Below, in pieces: positions 1 through 7,997 of a DNA stretch of 33,345 bases; position 1 is the stretch's first letter, and each line of letters begins with the position of its first letter. The stretch lies in assembly GCA_028693705.1 (NCBI GenBank), contig JAQUUX010000035.1:1-33345 (forward strand), in the 5' to 3' direction. Source of the stretch: Lachnospiraceae bacterium (lineage in GTDB: Bacteria; Bacillota; Clostridia; Lachnospirales; Lachnospiraceae). The translations under genes were made by a program, and so were the position numbers. Under the pieces are notes generated by a model, which did not search any database, was not told the origin of the DNA, and saw only the letters and a program-made list of their open reading frames with translations.

Positions 1-78
1 CATAGTATACCTTTCGGAGCGCACAAAGTCAATTGTAGCGCTATTTTTGCGCCCAAAAATTACGAAAGGAGTGTTACT

Positions 79-1170
79 ATGGCTACTGCAAAGAAGCTAC
101 CATCTGGATCATGGCGTTGTCTGGTTTACGACCACACAGAAAAAATATGGGATGAAAAAAAGCAAAAGAACGTGGCTCACAGAGTTTACAAATCTTTTAC
201 CTGTGATGACCCAACTCCTGCTGGGAAAAGAGAATGTGAACGTCAAGCTGCAGAATTTGCCGTCACCAAAGGAAACGAATCCGGCACAAGCAGAATCTTA
301 TTTAAAACTGCAATTGAAAGATACATATCATCGAGAGCTGATGTGCTGTCTGCCAGTACGATCAGGGAATATAAAAGAAGTCAGAAAAAAGATTTCGGAG
401 CAATCAACGATTTTTTTATTGGAGACATCACCCAGGAGATGGTGCAGAACCTTATAAACAATAAATCCAGTACATGCAAGCCAAAGACCGTAAGAAATTT
501 ACACGGCCTGCTATCAGCGGTAATGAAAAAATACCGTCCATCATTTTCGTTGCACACGACCCTACCACAGAAAATACGTCCTGATCTTTATATACCGGTT
601 GACGATGAGGTAAATACTCTACTTGATATGGAAATGGATGACGATCTGCGAATTGCGATCCTTCTGGCCGCTTATGGACCCATGAGACGATCAGAGATAT
701 GTGCACTAAAAGCCAGCGACATAAAAGACGGAACAGCTCACGTTCACAACGCAATGGTTTTAGACGAAAACAATGAATGGATCATAAAGACAACGAAATC
801 ATTTGCCGGAGACAGGGAGATACCGCTCCCAAACTTCGTTATTGACGTAATAGGGGCACGAAAGGGAAGAATTATACATTTATACCCCAGCAACATTTCA
901 GACCGATTTGGAGACCTCATAGCGGCATCTGGATTGCACCACTTCCGTTTCCACGACCTGCGTCACTATTGTGCATCTACTCTCCACGCGAATGGAATGC
1001 CTGATGCGTATATCATGCAGCGTGGCGGTTGGGAAAGCGATGTAGTATTAAAACAGATCTACCGGCATGCATTATCAGATCGTGCCAAGGTCGAAAATGA
1101 TAAAGCAAATGCGTATTTTACCAAAATGAATGCAACACGAAATGCAACACAAAAAAACAGACCCCAGTAA
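79..1170 (+). CDS. Tyrosine recombinase (phage/ICE-type integrase)
   Basis: Site-specific recombinase of the tyrosine (lambda integrase) family, 363 residues, which would cut and join att sites of an integrated element. The catalytic set is visible: R203 in the PMRRSE box, K240 after TT, H292 and R295 in HDLRH, W318 in GGW (replacing the second His), and nucleophile Y328 in IYRH. The N-terminal part (about 1-60) resembles the arm-site DNA-binding region and about 70-155 the core-binding domain. AAAGGAG sits 8 bases before the ATG. The gene converges on the 3' end of tRNA-Leu, the usual place for such integrases, so the rest of the element should lie to the left, outside the window. Its stop codon lies within the terminator hairpin of the opposing tRNA operon. 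Family assignment is secure; the type of element is unknown. Confidence 0.93.
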   Translation: MATAKKLPSGSWRCLVYDHTEKIWDEKKQKNVAHRVYKSFTCDDPTPAGKRECERQAAEFAVTKGNESGTSRILFKTAIERYISSRADVLSASTIREYKRSQKKDFGAINDFFIGDITQEMVQNLINNKSSTCKPKTVRNLHGLLSAVMKKYRPSFSLHTTLPQKIRPDLYIPVDDEVNTLLDMEMDDDLRIAILLAAYGPMRRSEICALKASDIKDGTAHVHNAMVLDENNEWIIKTTKSFAGDREIPLPNFVIDVIGARKGRIIHLYPSNISDRFGDLIAASGLHHFRFHDLRHYCASTLHANGMPDAYIMQRGGWESDVVLKQIYRHALSDRAKVENDKANAYFTKMNATRNATQKNRPQ

Positions 1171-1182
1171 ATACTGGGGTCT
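1151..1182 (-). terminator. Terminator of the first tRNA operon
   Basis: An 11-bp perfect stem (AGACCCCAGTA at 1159-1169 with TACTGGGGTCT at 1172-1182) is followed, reading the minus strand, by a run of seven T (complement of 1151-1157). It ends the tRNA operon just after tRNA-Leu and overlaps the stop codon and last codons of the integrase on the other strand. Confidence 0.85.
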
Positions 1183-1187
1183 TGGCA

Positions 1188-1267
1188 TGCGGATAACAGG
1201 ACTTGAACCTGCACGGTCTCCCACTGGTACCTAAAACCAGCGCGTCTGCCTATTCCGCCATATCCGC
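1188..1267 (-). tRNA. tRNA-Leu (anticodon TAG)
   Basis: Acceptor arms GCGGATA and TATCCGC pair fully, the loop TTTAGGT gives anticodon TAG, and the variable arm is of class II length. CCA is not encoded. It is the last gene of the operon, and its 3' end is the likely attachment site for the neighbouring integrase. Confidence 0.95.
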
Positions 1268-1298
1268 TTACTACCTATTATAATATATGCTTTATCAT

Positions 1299-1335
1299 AA
1301 AAAAAGCACCTTTTGCCGCTGTACAACAAAAGATG
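1299..1335 (-). terminator. Possible terminator between tRNA-Lys and tRNA-Leu
   Basis: On the minus strand, CATCTTTTG (from 1335) pairs with CAAAAGGTG (to 1307) with one G-U pair, followed by seven T. It may lower or stop read-through before tRNA-Leu. A TATAAT-like box at 1277-1282 could restart transcription, but it has no clear -35 box. Confidence 0.5.
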
Positions 1336-1345
1336 TTTTTAGAAA

Positions 1346-1418
1346 TGAGACACGGGGGATTCGAACCCCCGACAACCTGATTAAAAGTCAGGTGCTCTAC
1401 CAACTGAGCTAGTATCCC
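1346..1418 (-). tRNA. tRNA-Lys (anticodon TTT)
   Basis: Cloverleaf with acceptor GGGATAC pairing with GTGTCTC (two G-U pairs), D-arm, T-arm with GGTTCGAATC, and loop CTTTTAA giving anticodon TTT. Sixth gene of the operon. Confidence 0.95.
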
Positions 1419-1426
1419 ATATCAAA

Positions 1427-1498
1427 CTGGGCTAACCAGATTCGAACTGGTGAATGCAGGAGTCAAAGTCCTGTGCCTTACCGCTTGGCGATAGCCCA
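1427..1498 (-). tRNA. tRNA-Gln (anticodon TTG)
   Basis: Acceptor TGGGCTA pairs with TAGCCCA, and loop CTTTGAC gives TTG. Discriminator is G and CCA is not encoded. Fifth gene of the operon. Confidence 0.95.
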
Positions 1499-1529
1499 CT
1501 ACATGCACCATCAATGCCCTGTTTAAAAA

Positions 1530-1604
1530 GGTGGGTAAAGGGACTCGAACCCTCGGCCTCCAGAGCCACAATCTGGCGCGCTAGCCAACTGCGCCACACC
1601 CACC
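1530..1604 (-). tRNA. tRNA-His (anticodon GTG)
   Basis: Loop TTGTGGC gives anticodon GTG. The extra 5' G (position 1604) faces a C discriminator (1530), the identity feature of tRNA-His. Fourth gene of the operon. Confidence 0.95.
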
Positions 1605-1639
1605 GTATTTCTTGAGAACAGCGCTTTCCGCCATTCAAA

Positions 1640-1713
<74 letters not shown>

Positions 1714-1778
1714 ATATAGACAAAACAATCCTAATTGCATACAATACTGTGACCATATTCTATGCTAAAAAAGGATTA

Positions 1779-1849
1779 AGCGGGTGATGGGAATCGAACC
1801 CACGTATTCAGCTTGGAAGGCTGATGTTCTACCATTGAACCACACCCGC
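1779..1849 (-). tRNA. tRNA-Gly (anticodon TCC)
   Basis: Acceptor GCGGGTG pairs with CACCCGC, and loop CTTCCAA gives TCC. Second gene of the operon. Confidence 0.95.
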
Positions 1850-1882
1850 AAATAATAAACGGAAATATTAAGAATAAACAAA

Positions 1883-1957
1883 TCGGGGTGACAGGATTCG
1901 AACCTGCGACCTCCTGGTCCCAAACCAGGCGCTCTAGCCAAGCTGAGCCACACCCCG
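1883..1957 (-). tRNA. tRNA-Pro (anticodon TGG)
   Basis: Acceptor CGGGGTG pairs with CACCCCG, and loop TTTGGGA gives TGG. First gene of the operon, about 40 bases downstream of the predicted transcription start. Confidence 0.95.
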
Positions 1958-2004
1958 ATATTTCACACGACTATTGGATGTCCTTCAGCCGTGACGCAAG
2001 ACAT

Positions 2005-2084
2005 ATTATATAATAACGTTTTTATGATGTCAACTTATTTTTTTGATATTTTTTTATGTTTTTGATATTTTTTTATGTTTTTTT
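2005..2084 (-). promoter_or_regulatory. Consensus promoter plus phased A-tracts for the tRNA operon
   Basis: On the minus strand, TTGACA (2028-2033) and TATAAT (2005-2010) are separated by exactly 17 bases, a perfect sigma-A promoter. Upstream lie A-tracts (T-runs on the plus strand) centred near 2041, 2052, 2061, 2071 and 2081, about one helical turn apart. They include two copies of a 19-base unit (2041-2059 and 2060-2078). This fits a curved UP-type element for a strong stable-RNA promoter. Confidence 0.88.
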
Positions 2085-2118
2085 AAAACCTTTTTTAGTC
2101 CTTTCGATACATAATAAA

Positions 2119-2598
2119 TCAAATAAAATTTAAAGTAAAATGTGCTTCTCCATTCTTGTCTAATTCCATAATAATATAGGAAGGTTTTCTGCCTTCCTGT
2201 CTTGGATATGACATACTACCCGGATTCAGTGCGATCACATCGTCTTCTAAATCAACGACCGGTCTGTGGGTATGTCCATATATCACAATATCGACGCCCC
2301 GGCTCCTGGCCTCCTCTTTAATCTCTTCATTTCCCATGGCAACATGATAGGTATGACCATGCGTTACCCATACCTTATAATCGCCCACCATAAATTCACA
2401 CTCACTTGGTAAATCAGAAAAGAAATCATTATTTCCCGTTACCATCTGTGTGGGGCAGCCGGCAGCATCAGCAATTTCATATTCGCTGCCTTCGGCATCC
2501 CCGCAATGGATCAGTAAATCAATGGGGGCAACACGTTCCAGTAATTTATACAGGCTGTCATTATGCCTGTGCGTATCACTTACAATTAAAATCTTCAT
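2119..2598 (-). CDS. YfcE/MJ0936-family metallophosphodiesterase
   Basis: Small calcineurin-like phosphoesterase of 159 residues, expected to bind two metal ions and hydrolyse phosphodiesters in the cytoplasm. The metal-ligand motifs appear in order: D8-x-H10, GD at 33-34, GNND at 55-58, THGH at 79-82 and GHTH at 108-111. Length is typical of the YfcE/MJ0936 group. It starts 10 bases after the RdgB-type gene upstream, so it is very likely the last gene of the same operon. The natural substrate of this family is not settled, so only the fold and chemistry are claimed. Confidence 0.93.
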   Translation of the reverse strand: MKILIVSDTHRHNDSLYKLLERVAPIDLLIHCGDAEGSEYEIADAAGCPTQMVTGNNDFFSDLPSECEFMVGDYKVWVTHGHTYHVAMGNEEIKEEARSRGVDIVIYGHTHRPVVDLEDDVIALNPGSMSYPRQEGRKPSYIIMELDKNGEAHFTLNFI

Positions 2599-2608
2599 GC
2601 TATCACCA

Positions 2609-3205
2609 TTATATTCTCTTTAGTAATTCCACTTGCATAGCCCGCAGTGCTTTTCCCCTATGGCTGACTTCATTTTTTTGTTCAGCAGTTAATTCTGCTG
2701 AGCTTTTACCGTATTCCGGCAAGAAGAAAATGGGATCATAGCCAAATCCGCCTTCTCCCCTGCTCTCATAACCAATAATGCCTTCCATAATACCGGTTGT
2801 AGTCAAAACCTCTCCATCAGGCATAGCTGCTGCAATAGCACATACAAATCGAGCCGTTCGTTTATCATCTGGTACCCCTGCCAGTTTTTCTATGAGCTTC
2901 TGATTCTTAATCTCATACGGCGTGTCATGCCCCATGTAGCGAGCAGAATAAACACCGGGTTCTCCATTTAGATAATCAATTTCCAATCCGGAATCATCAC
3001 CCAAAACAATAGCATCAGTATATTCTGCCACTGTTTTTACTTTTATAATAGCATTTTCTGTAAATGTTTTTCCGTTTTCTTCAATGTCAACTGCAATGCC
3101 GGCTTCTTTCATTGTCAGGACTTCCACATCCATATCTGCAAGAATGGCTTTGATTTCCCGGATTTTTCCGGCATTCTCTGTTGCGAATACAATCCTTTTC
3201 GTCAT
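2609..3205 (-). CDS. rdgB: XTP/dITP pyrophosphatase (RdgB/HAM1 family)
   Basis: House-cleaning enzyme that hydrolyses non-canonical purine nucleoside triphosphates (XTP, ITP, dITP) to the monophosphate and pyrophosphate, keeping them out of DNA and RNA. The 198-residue protein has the full family signature: TENAGK at 9-14, DDSGLEID at 70-77, a GFGYDPIF block and SHRGKAL near the C-terminus. It lies between the amidase-fold gene (74 bases upstream) and the phosphodiesterase (10 bases downstream). Pairing of rdgB with a YfcE-type phosphodiesterase is common in clostridia. Nothing looks damaged. Confidence 0.96.
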   Translation of the reverse strand: MTKRIVFATENAGKIREIKAILADMDVEVLTMKEAGIAVDIEENGKTFTENAIIKVKTVAEYTDAIVLGDDSGLEIDYLNGEPGVYSARYMGHDTPYEIKNQKLIEKLAGVPDDKRTARFVCAIAAAMPDGEVLTTTGIMEGIIGYESRGEGGFGYDPIFFLPEYGKSSAELTAEQKNEVSHRGKALRAMQVELLKRI

Positions 3206-3279
3206 TTCTTTTGTTTCGTCCTTTCAAAACTCTATTTATTCGATTATTGACAGGCTCACATAACTATGAATCTTCCATA

Positions 3280-4263
3280 TTACTGGTAATATGATTGTAA
3301 TGCTGTCATGATACCCTCAGCTGCCAGTTTCTGATAACTTTCCTCCTGCAGTAATTCTGCTTCTTTTCTGTTAGACATGTACCCCAGCCTGAGATCTGCT
3401 GATGGTATTTTAAGTTTTCTCAATATGGAATTTTCTTCACAGGGAAGAATACCATTTGCTTTTTCCCGCAATACAGTCACTACATTTCGTTCTAACAGAT
3501 CCGCCAATTCCTGATTTCCAAACTGTGGTATAAAATAATCCGGATCATAATAAGAAACGACACCATATTTTGCTGTATCTGTGTGCTCCAGTACACCAAG
3601 TTTAATATAAAGATCCGCGCCTGTTTTTTCTACCAGCTCCATAGTCTGCTCAACATCGGCTGCTGTTTTATCCTGGCGTACAAAATAAGCTCTGATATCT
3701 GTCTGGTTCAGACTATTTCGAAGTTTTTCTGCAACTTCCAGTGAAACATCATCAGCTGACGGATCGATTACAACAATCCGCTCATACATATCTTTTGGGT
3801 GTACGAACTCTATATACAGTTGATTCTTTTCCAGAATACTACGATATTCATAAATATCTGTCAATTGAAATTTGAGACAAAAACTTCCGTTTTTACTGGT
3901 AAATCTTCCGTCAGAAACATGTGTTGCATCTCCTGTGATTTCATGTGTAGGAAAGAAACCGCTCTCCAGTCCCTGTATTTCAATCCAGAGTTCATGATCC
4001 ATGTAATGATTTTCAATGGTAACATCTTCCGCTTTAATAGTTTCAGTCAGCGGAATGATCAAATATTTGGAATCCGCCACCGCGCTACCAAATGAAAGTT
4101 TTTTCCCATCTGCCACAGTCATACTGCTCTTGACCTGTCCTTGCTCCTGCGTAATATCAGTAATGACGATCTGTCTGTTTCCCGCATATACCAATACCAT
4201 ACACATAATAGCAACTGATAAGATCATCGCATACACAACTGTTCTTTTCATCAGCTGCTGCAT
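3280..4263 (-). CDS. Amidase_3-fold protein lacking catalytic residues
   Basis: Membrane-anchored extracytoplasmic protein of 327 residues with one N-terminal hydrophobic segment (about 8-27). The C-terminal half follows the layout of N-acetylmuramoyl-L-alanine amidases (Amidase_3): VVIDPSADD at 164-172 where active enzymes have DPGHGG, ADLYIKLGVLE at 216-226 where they have a SIHAN motif, and SADLRLGYMSNRKEAELL near 288-305 where they have VE(L/I)GF(I/L)SN. Thus both zinc-binding histidines and the catalytic Glu are replaced (His to Ala, His to Gly, Glu to Arg). The ending is typical of the family. Residues 30-155 are beta-rich and may be a sugar- or peptidoglycan-binding region. The start lies 3 bases after the methyltransferase stop. 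Inference: a pseudoenzyme that binds cell wall or regulates a true amidase. Confidence 0.75.
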   Translation of the reverse strand: MQQLMKRTVVYAMILSVAIMCMVLVYAGNRQIVITDITQEQGQVKSSMTVADGKKLSFGSAVADSKYLIIPLTETIKAEDVTIENHYMDHELWIEIQGLESGFFPTHEITGDATHVSDGRFTSKNGSFCLKFQLTDIYEYRSILEKNQLYIEFVHPKDMYERIVVIDPSADDVSLEVAEKLRNSLNQTDIRAYFVRQDKTAADVEQTMELVEKTGADLYIKLGVLEHTDTAKYGVVSYYDPDYFIPQFGNQELADLLERNVVTVLREKANGILPCEENSILRKLKIPSADLRLGYMSNRKEAELLQEESYQKLAAEGIMTALQSYYQ

Positions 4264-4266
4264 AGA

Positions 4267-5427
4267 TTATTTATCCTCTGTTCTTGGTCTTCTCGGTGGT
4301 TTTGGACCTAAAAACTGATAGTAATAGGTCTTCATCATACCATTATAAATTTTACGGTTTTTATCTGCTTTCTTTCCAATATCACGTTCAGCCTGTTCAT
4401 ATGCGGTGATCAAATACATGGACCACGCATCCAGCTTACTGTAACGTTCGCCAATGATCCGATATAATTCCGGTAAATCTGCTTTATCTTCCAAACGTTC
4501 CCCATAAGGCGGATTGGTAATAATAAAGCCATATTTCTTGGCGTGGGAAAGATCTTTTACACCTCTTTGCTGGAAATGAATCAGTTTATCAACTCCGGCA
4601 AGTGCTGCATTCGCCCTGGCAATAGACACCATTTCAGGATCCAGATCATATCCCTGAATATCAGTTTCCACAGATAAGTCCACCATTTCATTGGCTTCAT
4701 CCATTGCATCATACCAGATTTTCTTACCTACAATATGATCCCAGTTCTGTGCAGTGAATTCTCTGTTCATACCAGGCGCCATATTTGCTGCCATCATGGC
4801 TGCTTCTATGGGAATGGTTCCACTTCCACAGAAAGGGTCTACCAGAATACGGTCAGCATGCCAAGGTGTCAGCATAATCAACGCAGCTGCCAGATTTTCG
4901 GCAATAGGTGCCTTTGCGGTCAGCTTACGATAACCTCTTTTATGTAATGACTCTCCCGTGGAATCTAAACCAACTGTTACTTCATCTTTCATCAAAAAGA
5001 CGCGTATCGGAAAGCTTTCCCCGTCCTCCTTAAACCAATCCAGACCATAACTGCCTTTCAGTTTTTCAACCATAGCCTTTTTCATAATAGACTGGATATC
5101 AGACGGACTGAACAACTTGCTCTTTACGCTGGCTGCCTTGGCAACCCAGAATTTTCCATCCTTTGGAATATACTCCTCCCATGGTAATTTTTTTGTTCCT
5201 TCAAACAATTCGTCAAAGGTTTCTGCATGAAAAGATCCAACTTTAATCAGTATTCTTTCTGCTGTACGCAGAAAAATATTAGCACGGCAAAGTGCCTCCT
5301 CATCTCCGAAAAAAGTAATTCTTCCATCTTCCACTGCGGTAATATCATACCCCAGGTCAATAATTTCTTTTTTTAATACAGATTCCAGCCCAAAATGGCA
5401 TGGCGCTATTAATTCAAATTTTCTCAT
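4267..5427 (-). CDS. THUMP-domain class I SAM-dependent RNA methyltransferase (YpsC/RlmL-type)
   Basis: RNA guanine-N2 methyltransferase of the YpsC/RlmL-N family, 386 residues, expected to modify 23S rRNA. A THUMP RNA-binding region covers about 60-155. The Rossmann catalytic domain has the SAM motif DPFCGSGT at 197-204 and the active-site motif NPPYGE at 305-310 (N-PP-Y type, as in N2-guanine methyltransferases). Length matches the family. It is the first gene of a minus-strand operon with the amidase-fold protein, RdgB and YfcE-type enzymes. The exact target nucleotide cannot be read from the sequence. Confidence 0.92.
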   Translation of the reverse strand: MRKFELIAPCHFGLESVLKKEIIDLGYDITAVEDGRITFFGDEEALCRANIFLRTAERILIKVGSFHAETFDELFEGTKKLPWEEYIPKDGKFWVAKAASVKSKLFSPSDIQSIMKKAMVEKLKGSYGLDWFKEDGESFPIRVFLMKDEVTVGLDSTGESLHKRGYRKLTAKAPIAENLAAALIMLTPWHADRILVDPFCGSGTIPIEAAMMAANMAPGMNREFTAQNWDHIVGKKIWYDAMDEANEMVDLSVETDIQGYDLDPEMVSIARANAALAGVDKLIHFQQRGVKDLSHAKKYGFIITNPPYGERLEDKADLPELYRIIGERYSKLDAWSMYLITAYEQAERDIGKKADKNRKIYNGMMKTYYYQFLGPKPPRRPRTEDK

Positions 5428-5475
5428 ATTCCTATATTAAAGCCCCATAAAATTTATGTCAATCAAATTGAAACG

Positions 5476-5504
5476 AAAAAGGGGACGCCCTTTAGGACGT
5501 CCCC
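5476..5504 (-). terminator. Terminator after the 36-residue Asn-rich gene
   Basis: GGGGACG pairs with CGTCCCC, with CCT/AGG inside. On the minus strand the stem is followed by TTTTTC. It starts 5 bases after the stop codon of the small gene and lies upstream of the methyltransferase gene. Confidence 0.8.
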
Positions 5505-5509
5505 ATGTA

Positions 5510-5620
5510 TTAAAATTCGTTGTCGTTGTTTCTGTTGCTGTTGCTGTCTTTGGATTTGTTCTGGTTGTTGCTGTTCTGATTGTTTTTCTGATTGTTCTGA
5601 TTGTCATTATAACTTGGCAT
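5510..5620 (-). CDS. 36-residue Asn/Gln-rich small protein
   Basis: Short gene found by eye. GGAGG lies 9 bases before the ATG, 36 codons follow and end in TAA, and a strong terminator comes directly after. The product begins MPSYNDNQNNQKN and ends SNRNNDNEF; about half of all residues are Asn, with many Gln, Ser and Lys, no hydrophobic stretch and no cysteine. It should be intrinsically disordered and very hydrophilic. Ribosome site, stop and terminator make it a credible transcription unit. Similar small Asn-rich proteins occur in spore-forming clostridia, but I cannot assign a family. The antisense frame (5456-5707, plus strand) is a valine-rich shadow of these Asn codons. Confidence 0.72.
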   Translation of the reverse strand: MPSYNDNQNNQKNNQNSNNQNKSKDSNSNRNNDNEF

Positions 5621-5719
5621 ATTTTTTTCCTCCATTGGGGTTTTATTTGTTACAGGAATATTGTGTCCCCGAAAAGAAGAATTTATTCTGCTCTTTTTAT
5701 TTTTTAATCATTTTCTAAT

Positions 5720-6214
5720 TCATTCCAAAAATTTGTAAATTGCGGTAACACAGGCGCATACCAGCAATACCGGCATCAGCCACCATAGCAGATACACAAA
5801 AGCTACTATTATTAAAACCACTACCGCAATAATAATTCCCGCCGTCAGCCACAACATCATCCGACTTTTCAAACTGCCGCCGGTAAATCCCGATTTAGAA
5901 AAACCAATTTTCTCCCAAAAACTATTTTTCTTATAAGTAGTTCCATTTTCATGAAACCCGCCGTCATCATTTGTATATCCCGTTCCGTAAGCCGCTCTCT
6001 CACTTTGATCCTGCGCCTTCTCAGCCTCAATAATAGATCTGGCGATCAATCTGGGATCACCAAGAAGTTCCATGATCTCAGTTTCGCTATAGCCGGAACG
6101 AATTTCCATATTTATATAGTTTTCATAATATCTGATATTATCACTGATTACCATCTCATTGACTCTTCCAGTCAAGAAGGCTCTCAATGAATCCAGAAAT
6201 TCATATTTGTTCAT
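5720..6214 (-). CDS. DUF1700/HAAS-domain membrane protein
   Basis: Protein of about 164 residues. The N-terminal part (MNKYEFLDSLRAFL to about residue 65) has the helical HAAS/DUF1700 pattern, including a YYENYI stretch and a GDPRLIARSII motif. The C-terminal part has one or two hydrophobic segments (about 120-160). Such proteins usually sit beside PadR regulators or ECF sigma operons and act in envelope-stress control. No PadR gene is adjacent here. The start at 6214 is chosen because GGAG precedes it; an in-frame ATG at 6253 has a G-run directly abutting it and would add 13 residues unlike the family. Function unknown. Confidence 0.75.
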   Translation of the reverse strand: MNKYEFLDSLRAFLTGRVNEMVISDNIRYYENYINMEIRSGYSETEIMELLGDPRLIARSIIEAEKAQDQSERAAYGTGYTNDDGGFHENGTTYKKNSFWEKIGFSKSGFTGGSLKSRMMLWLTAGIIIAVVVLIIVAFVYLLWWLMPVLLVCACVTAIYKFLE

Positions 6215-6354
6215 ATCGCTCCAATCATGATACACATAGGAAATTTTTCTCATCCCCCATTGATTGGAATTGTAGCATAGAGACTTTGCGGCGTAAATCC
6301 TATCAGCACTTCTTTCAGAAAAATTTTATATTTTGGTTACTTTCAAGTAATTAA

Positions 6355-7965
6355 TTACATTAACGGACCAAATAACCTGCACACTCTGCCAATTGACCGT
6401 TCCAAAAGAGGAATGGACTTATAATACATCATATCCACCCGCTGACATTTTCCCAATGTATTTCGAAAATCATCTTCGATATCCTGTATGACAGGATTTT
6501 CGTGGAAATAAGTAGCATTTTCAAAATGATGATAAAAGCTGCGGTAATCCAGATTGACTGATCCCACAACTGCTTTTTCATGATCTGAAACAAAAACCTT
6601 GGAATGGACGAATCCGGGTGTATATTCATAAATCCCCACTCCTGCATTCAAGAGTGTTGGATAGAAAGTTCTGGAAATACTAAAAATGGTCTTCTTATCC
6701 GGAATATGGGGAACGATCAGTTTGACATCAACTCCACGCTTTGCTGCAAAAGTCAAGGCATTTACCATGCCATCATCCACGATAAAGTACGGAGTCATAA
6801 TATGAACATAATCCGTTGCCGTATTCAGTATAAACTTATATACATTTTCTGCGGATAACTCTCCATCCATGGGTTCGTCTGCATAGGGAATGACAAATCC
6901 ACCTTTGCGCATCGTAAGATCCTGATCCGCTGCTTCCTGCTCTTCTATTTTCAAATATTGGTTATAATCCTCCGGTTGCTGCTTTCCGGCTGCATCCTCC
7001 GGTTCTATATCAGCTTTTGCCACATTCCACATCTGTAAGAACATTACCGTATAGCTGTTTACCGCAGGGCCCGCCACTTTTACTGCGCAATCCTTCCAAT
7101 GTCCAAAACGCTCTATCCGGTTCATATATTCATCAGCTAAATTGATACCGCCATTATATCCTACACGCCCATCTATCACGCAAATTTTCCTATGATCCCT
7201 GTTATTTTGATGGGTAGACAATAACGGCATGATCGGAGAAAAGATTTTAGCTTTTATTCCATATTGTTCCAATTGTTTTTGATATTTTCCGGGTAAATTA
7301 ATGAGCATGTTGGTACCATCATATAAAACTCTGATCTCCACACCCTCTGCTGCTTTTCGCTTCAAGACATCTAAAACACCATCCCAAACACTTCCCTTGG
7401 CAATGATAAAATACTCCATAAAAATAAAGTGCTTTGCCTTTTCCAGCTCTGCAATCAGGTCAGGGTATAAATCATCCCCCAGTGGAAAATATTTAGCAGT
7501 ACAATTTTCATATACAGGATAATTTCCTGCAAATCGTAAATAAGAAGAAAGTGTTTTTAATTCCGGATTTTTGAATGCGTTTTTTTCTGTAGTATGAGAC
7601 TGTTTATAGTATTTACGAAAAGCGAGACGTTGATCCAACATCTTTTTACGTAAACCGATAGAACCCACATTTAAGTGTATGTAAAGGTACAGCAGGGCTC
7701 CCAGCATTGGGAATATACAAATAGGAATGATCCAGGTCAGTTTAAAGTTTGGATTATCATCACTGTTAATAATAAAAATAACCAGCATATAGCCAACGAT
7801 TGCCATGCCGTACAGCAAATACGGAAAGTACTGTCCCAGCCACAAAAATCCAATAACGGTTACAAATAATTGCAGCAAAACCAAAAGAATAGTTACCATA
7901 GCCCTGCTAAATGCAACCTTCCAGAAAATATTTTTTGTTTTGTTCTTCATACGCTCACTACTCAT
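6355..7965 (-). CDS. cls: Cardiolipin synthase (phospholipase D superfamily)
   Basis: Membrane enzyme that joins two phosphatidylglycerol molecules to give cardiolipin and glycerol. The 536-residue protein has three N-terminal hydrophobic segments (about 21-42, 48-66 and 78-97) and two phospholipase D HxK(x4)D motifs: H258-K260-D265 and H454-K456-D461, each followed by the typical GG or GSVN continuation. Length is close to bacterial Cls, with one additional N-terminal segment and an acidic insert (about 318-350) between the two domains. GGTGAG precedes the ATG. It is transcribed from an extended -10 promoter divergent from the MerR-type gene. Confidence 0.95.
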   Translation of the reverse strand: MSSERMKNKTKNIFWKVAFSRAMVTILLVLLQLFVTVIGFLWLGQYFPYLLYGMAIVGYMLVIFIINSDDNPNFKLTWIIPICIFPMLGALLYLYIHLNVGSIGLRKKMLDQRLAFRKYYKQSHTTEKNAFKNPELKTLSSYLRFAGNYPVYENCTAKYFPLGDDLYPDLIAELEKAKHFIFMEYFIIAKGSVWDGVLDVLKRKAAEGVEIRVLYDGTNMLINLPGKYQKQLEQYGIKAKIFSPIMPLLSTHQNNRDHRKICVIDGRVGYNGGINLADEYMNRIERFGHWKDCAVKVAGPAVNSYTVMFLQMWNVAKADIEPEDAAGKQQPEDYNQYLKIEEQEAADQDLTMRKGGFVIPYADEPMDGELSAENVYKFILNTATDYVHIMTPYFIVDDGMVNALTFAAKRGVDVKLIVPHIPDKKTIFSISRTFYPTLLNAGVGIYEYTPGFVHSKVFVSDHEKAVVGSVNLDYRSFYHHFENATYFHENPVIQDIEDDFRNTLGKCQRVDMMYYKSIPLLERSIGRVCRLFGPLM

Positions 7966-7997
7966 ATTATAAACTCACCATCCGTATCAAATAAGCT

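Noticed and set aside
5456..5707. Plus-strand hydrophobic ORF rich in Val
   Set aside because: It is the exact antisense of the Asn codons (AAC/AAT read back as GTT/ATT) of the small minus-strand gene and runs through that gene's terminator. It has no ribosome site.
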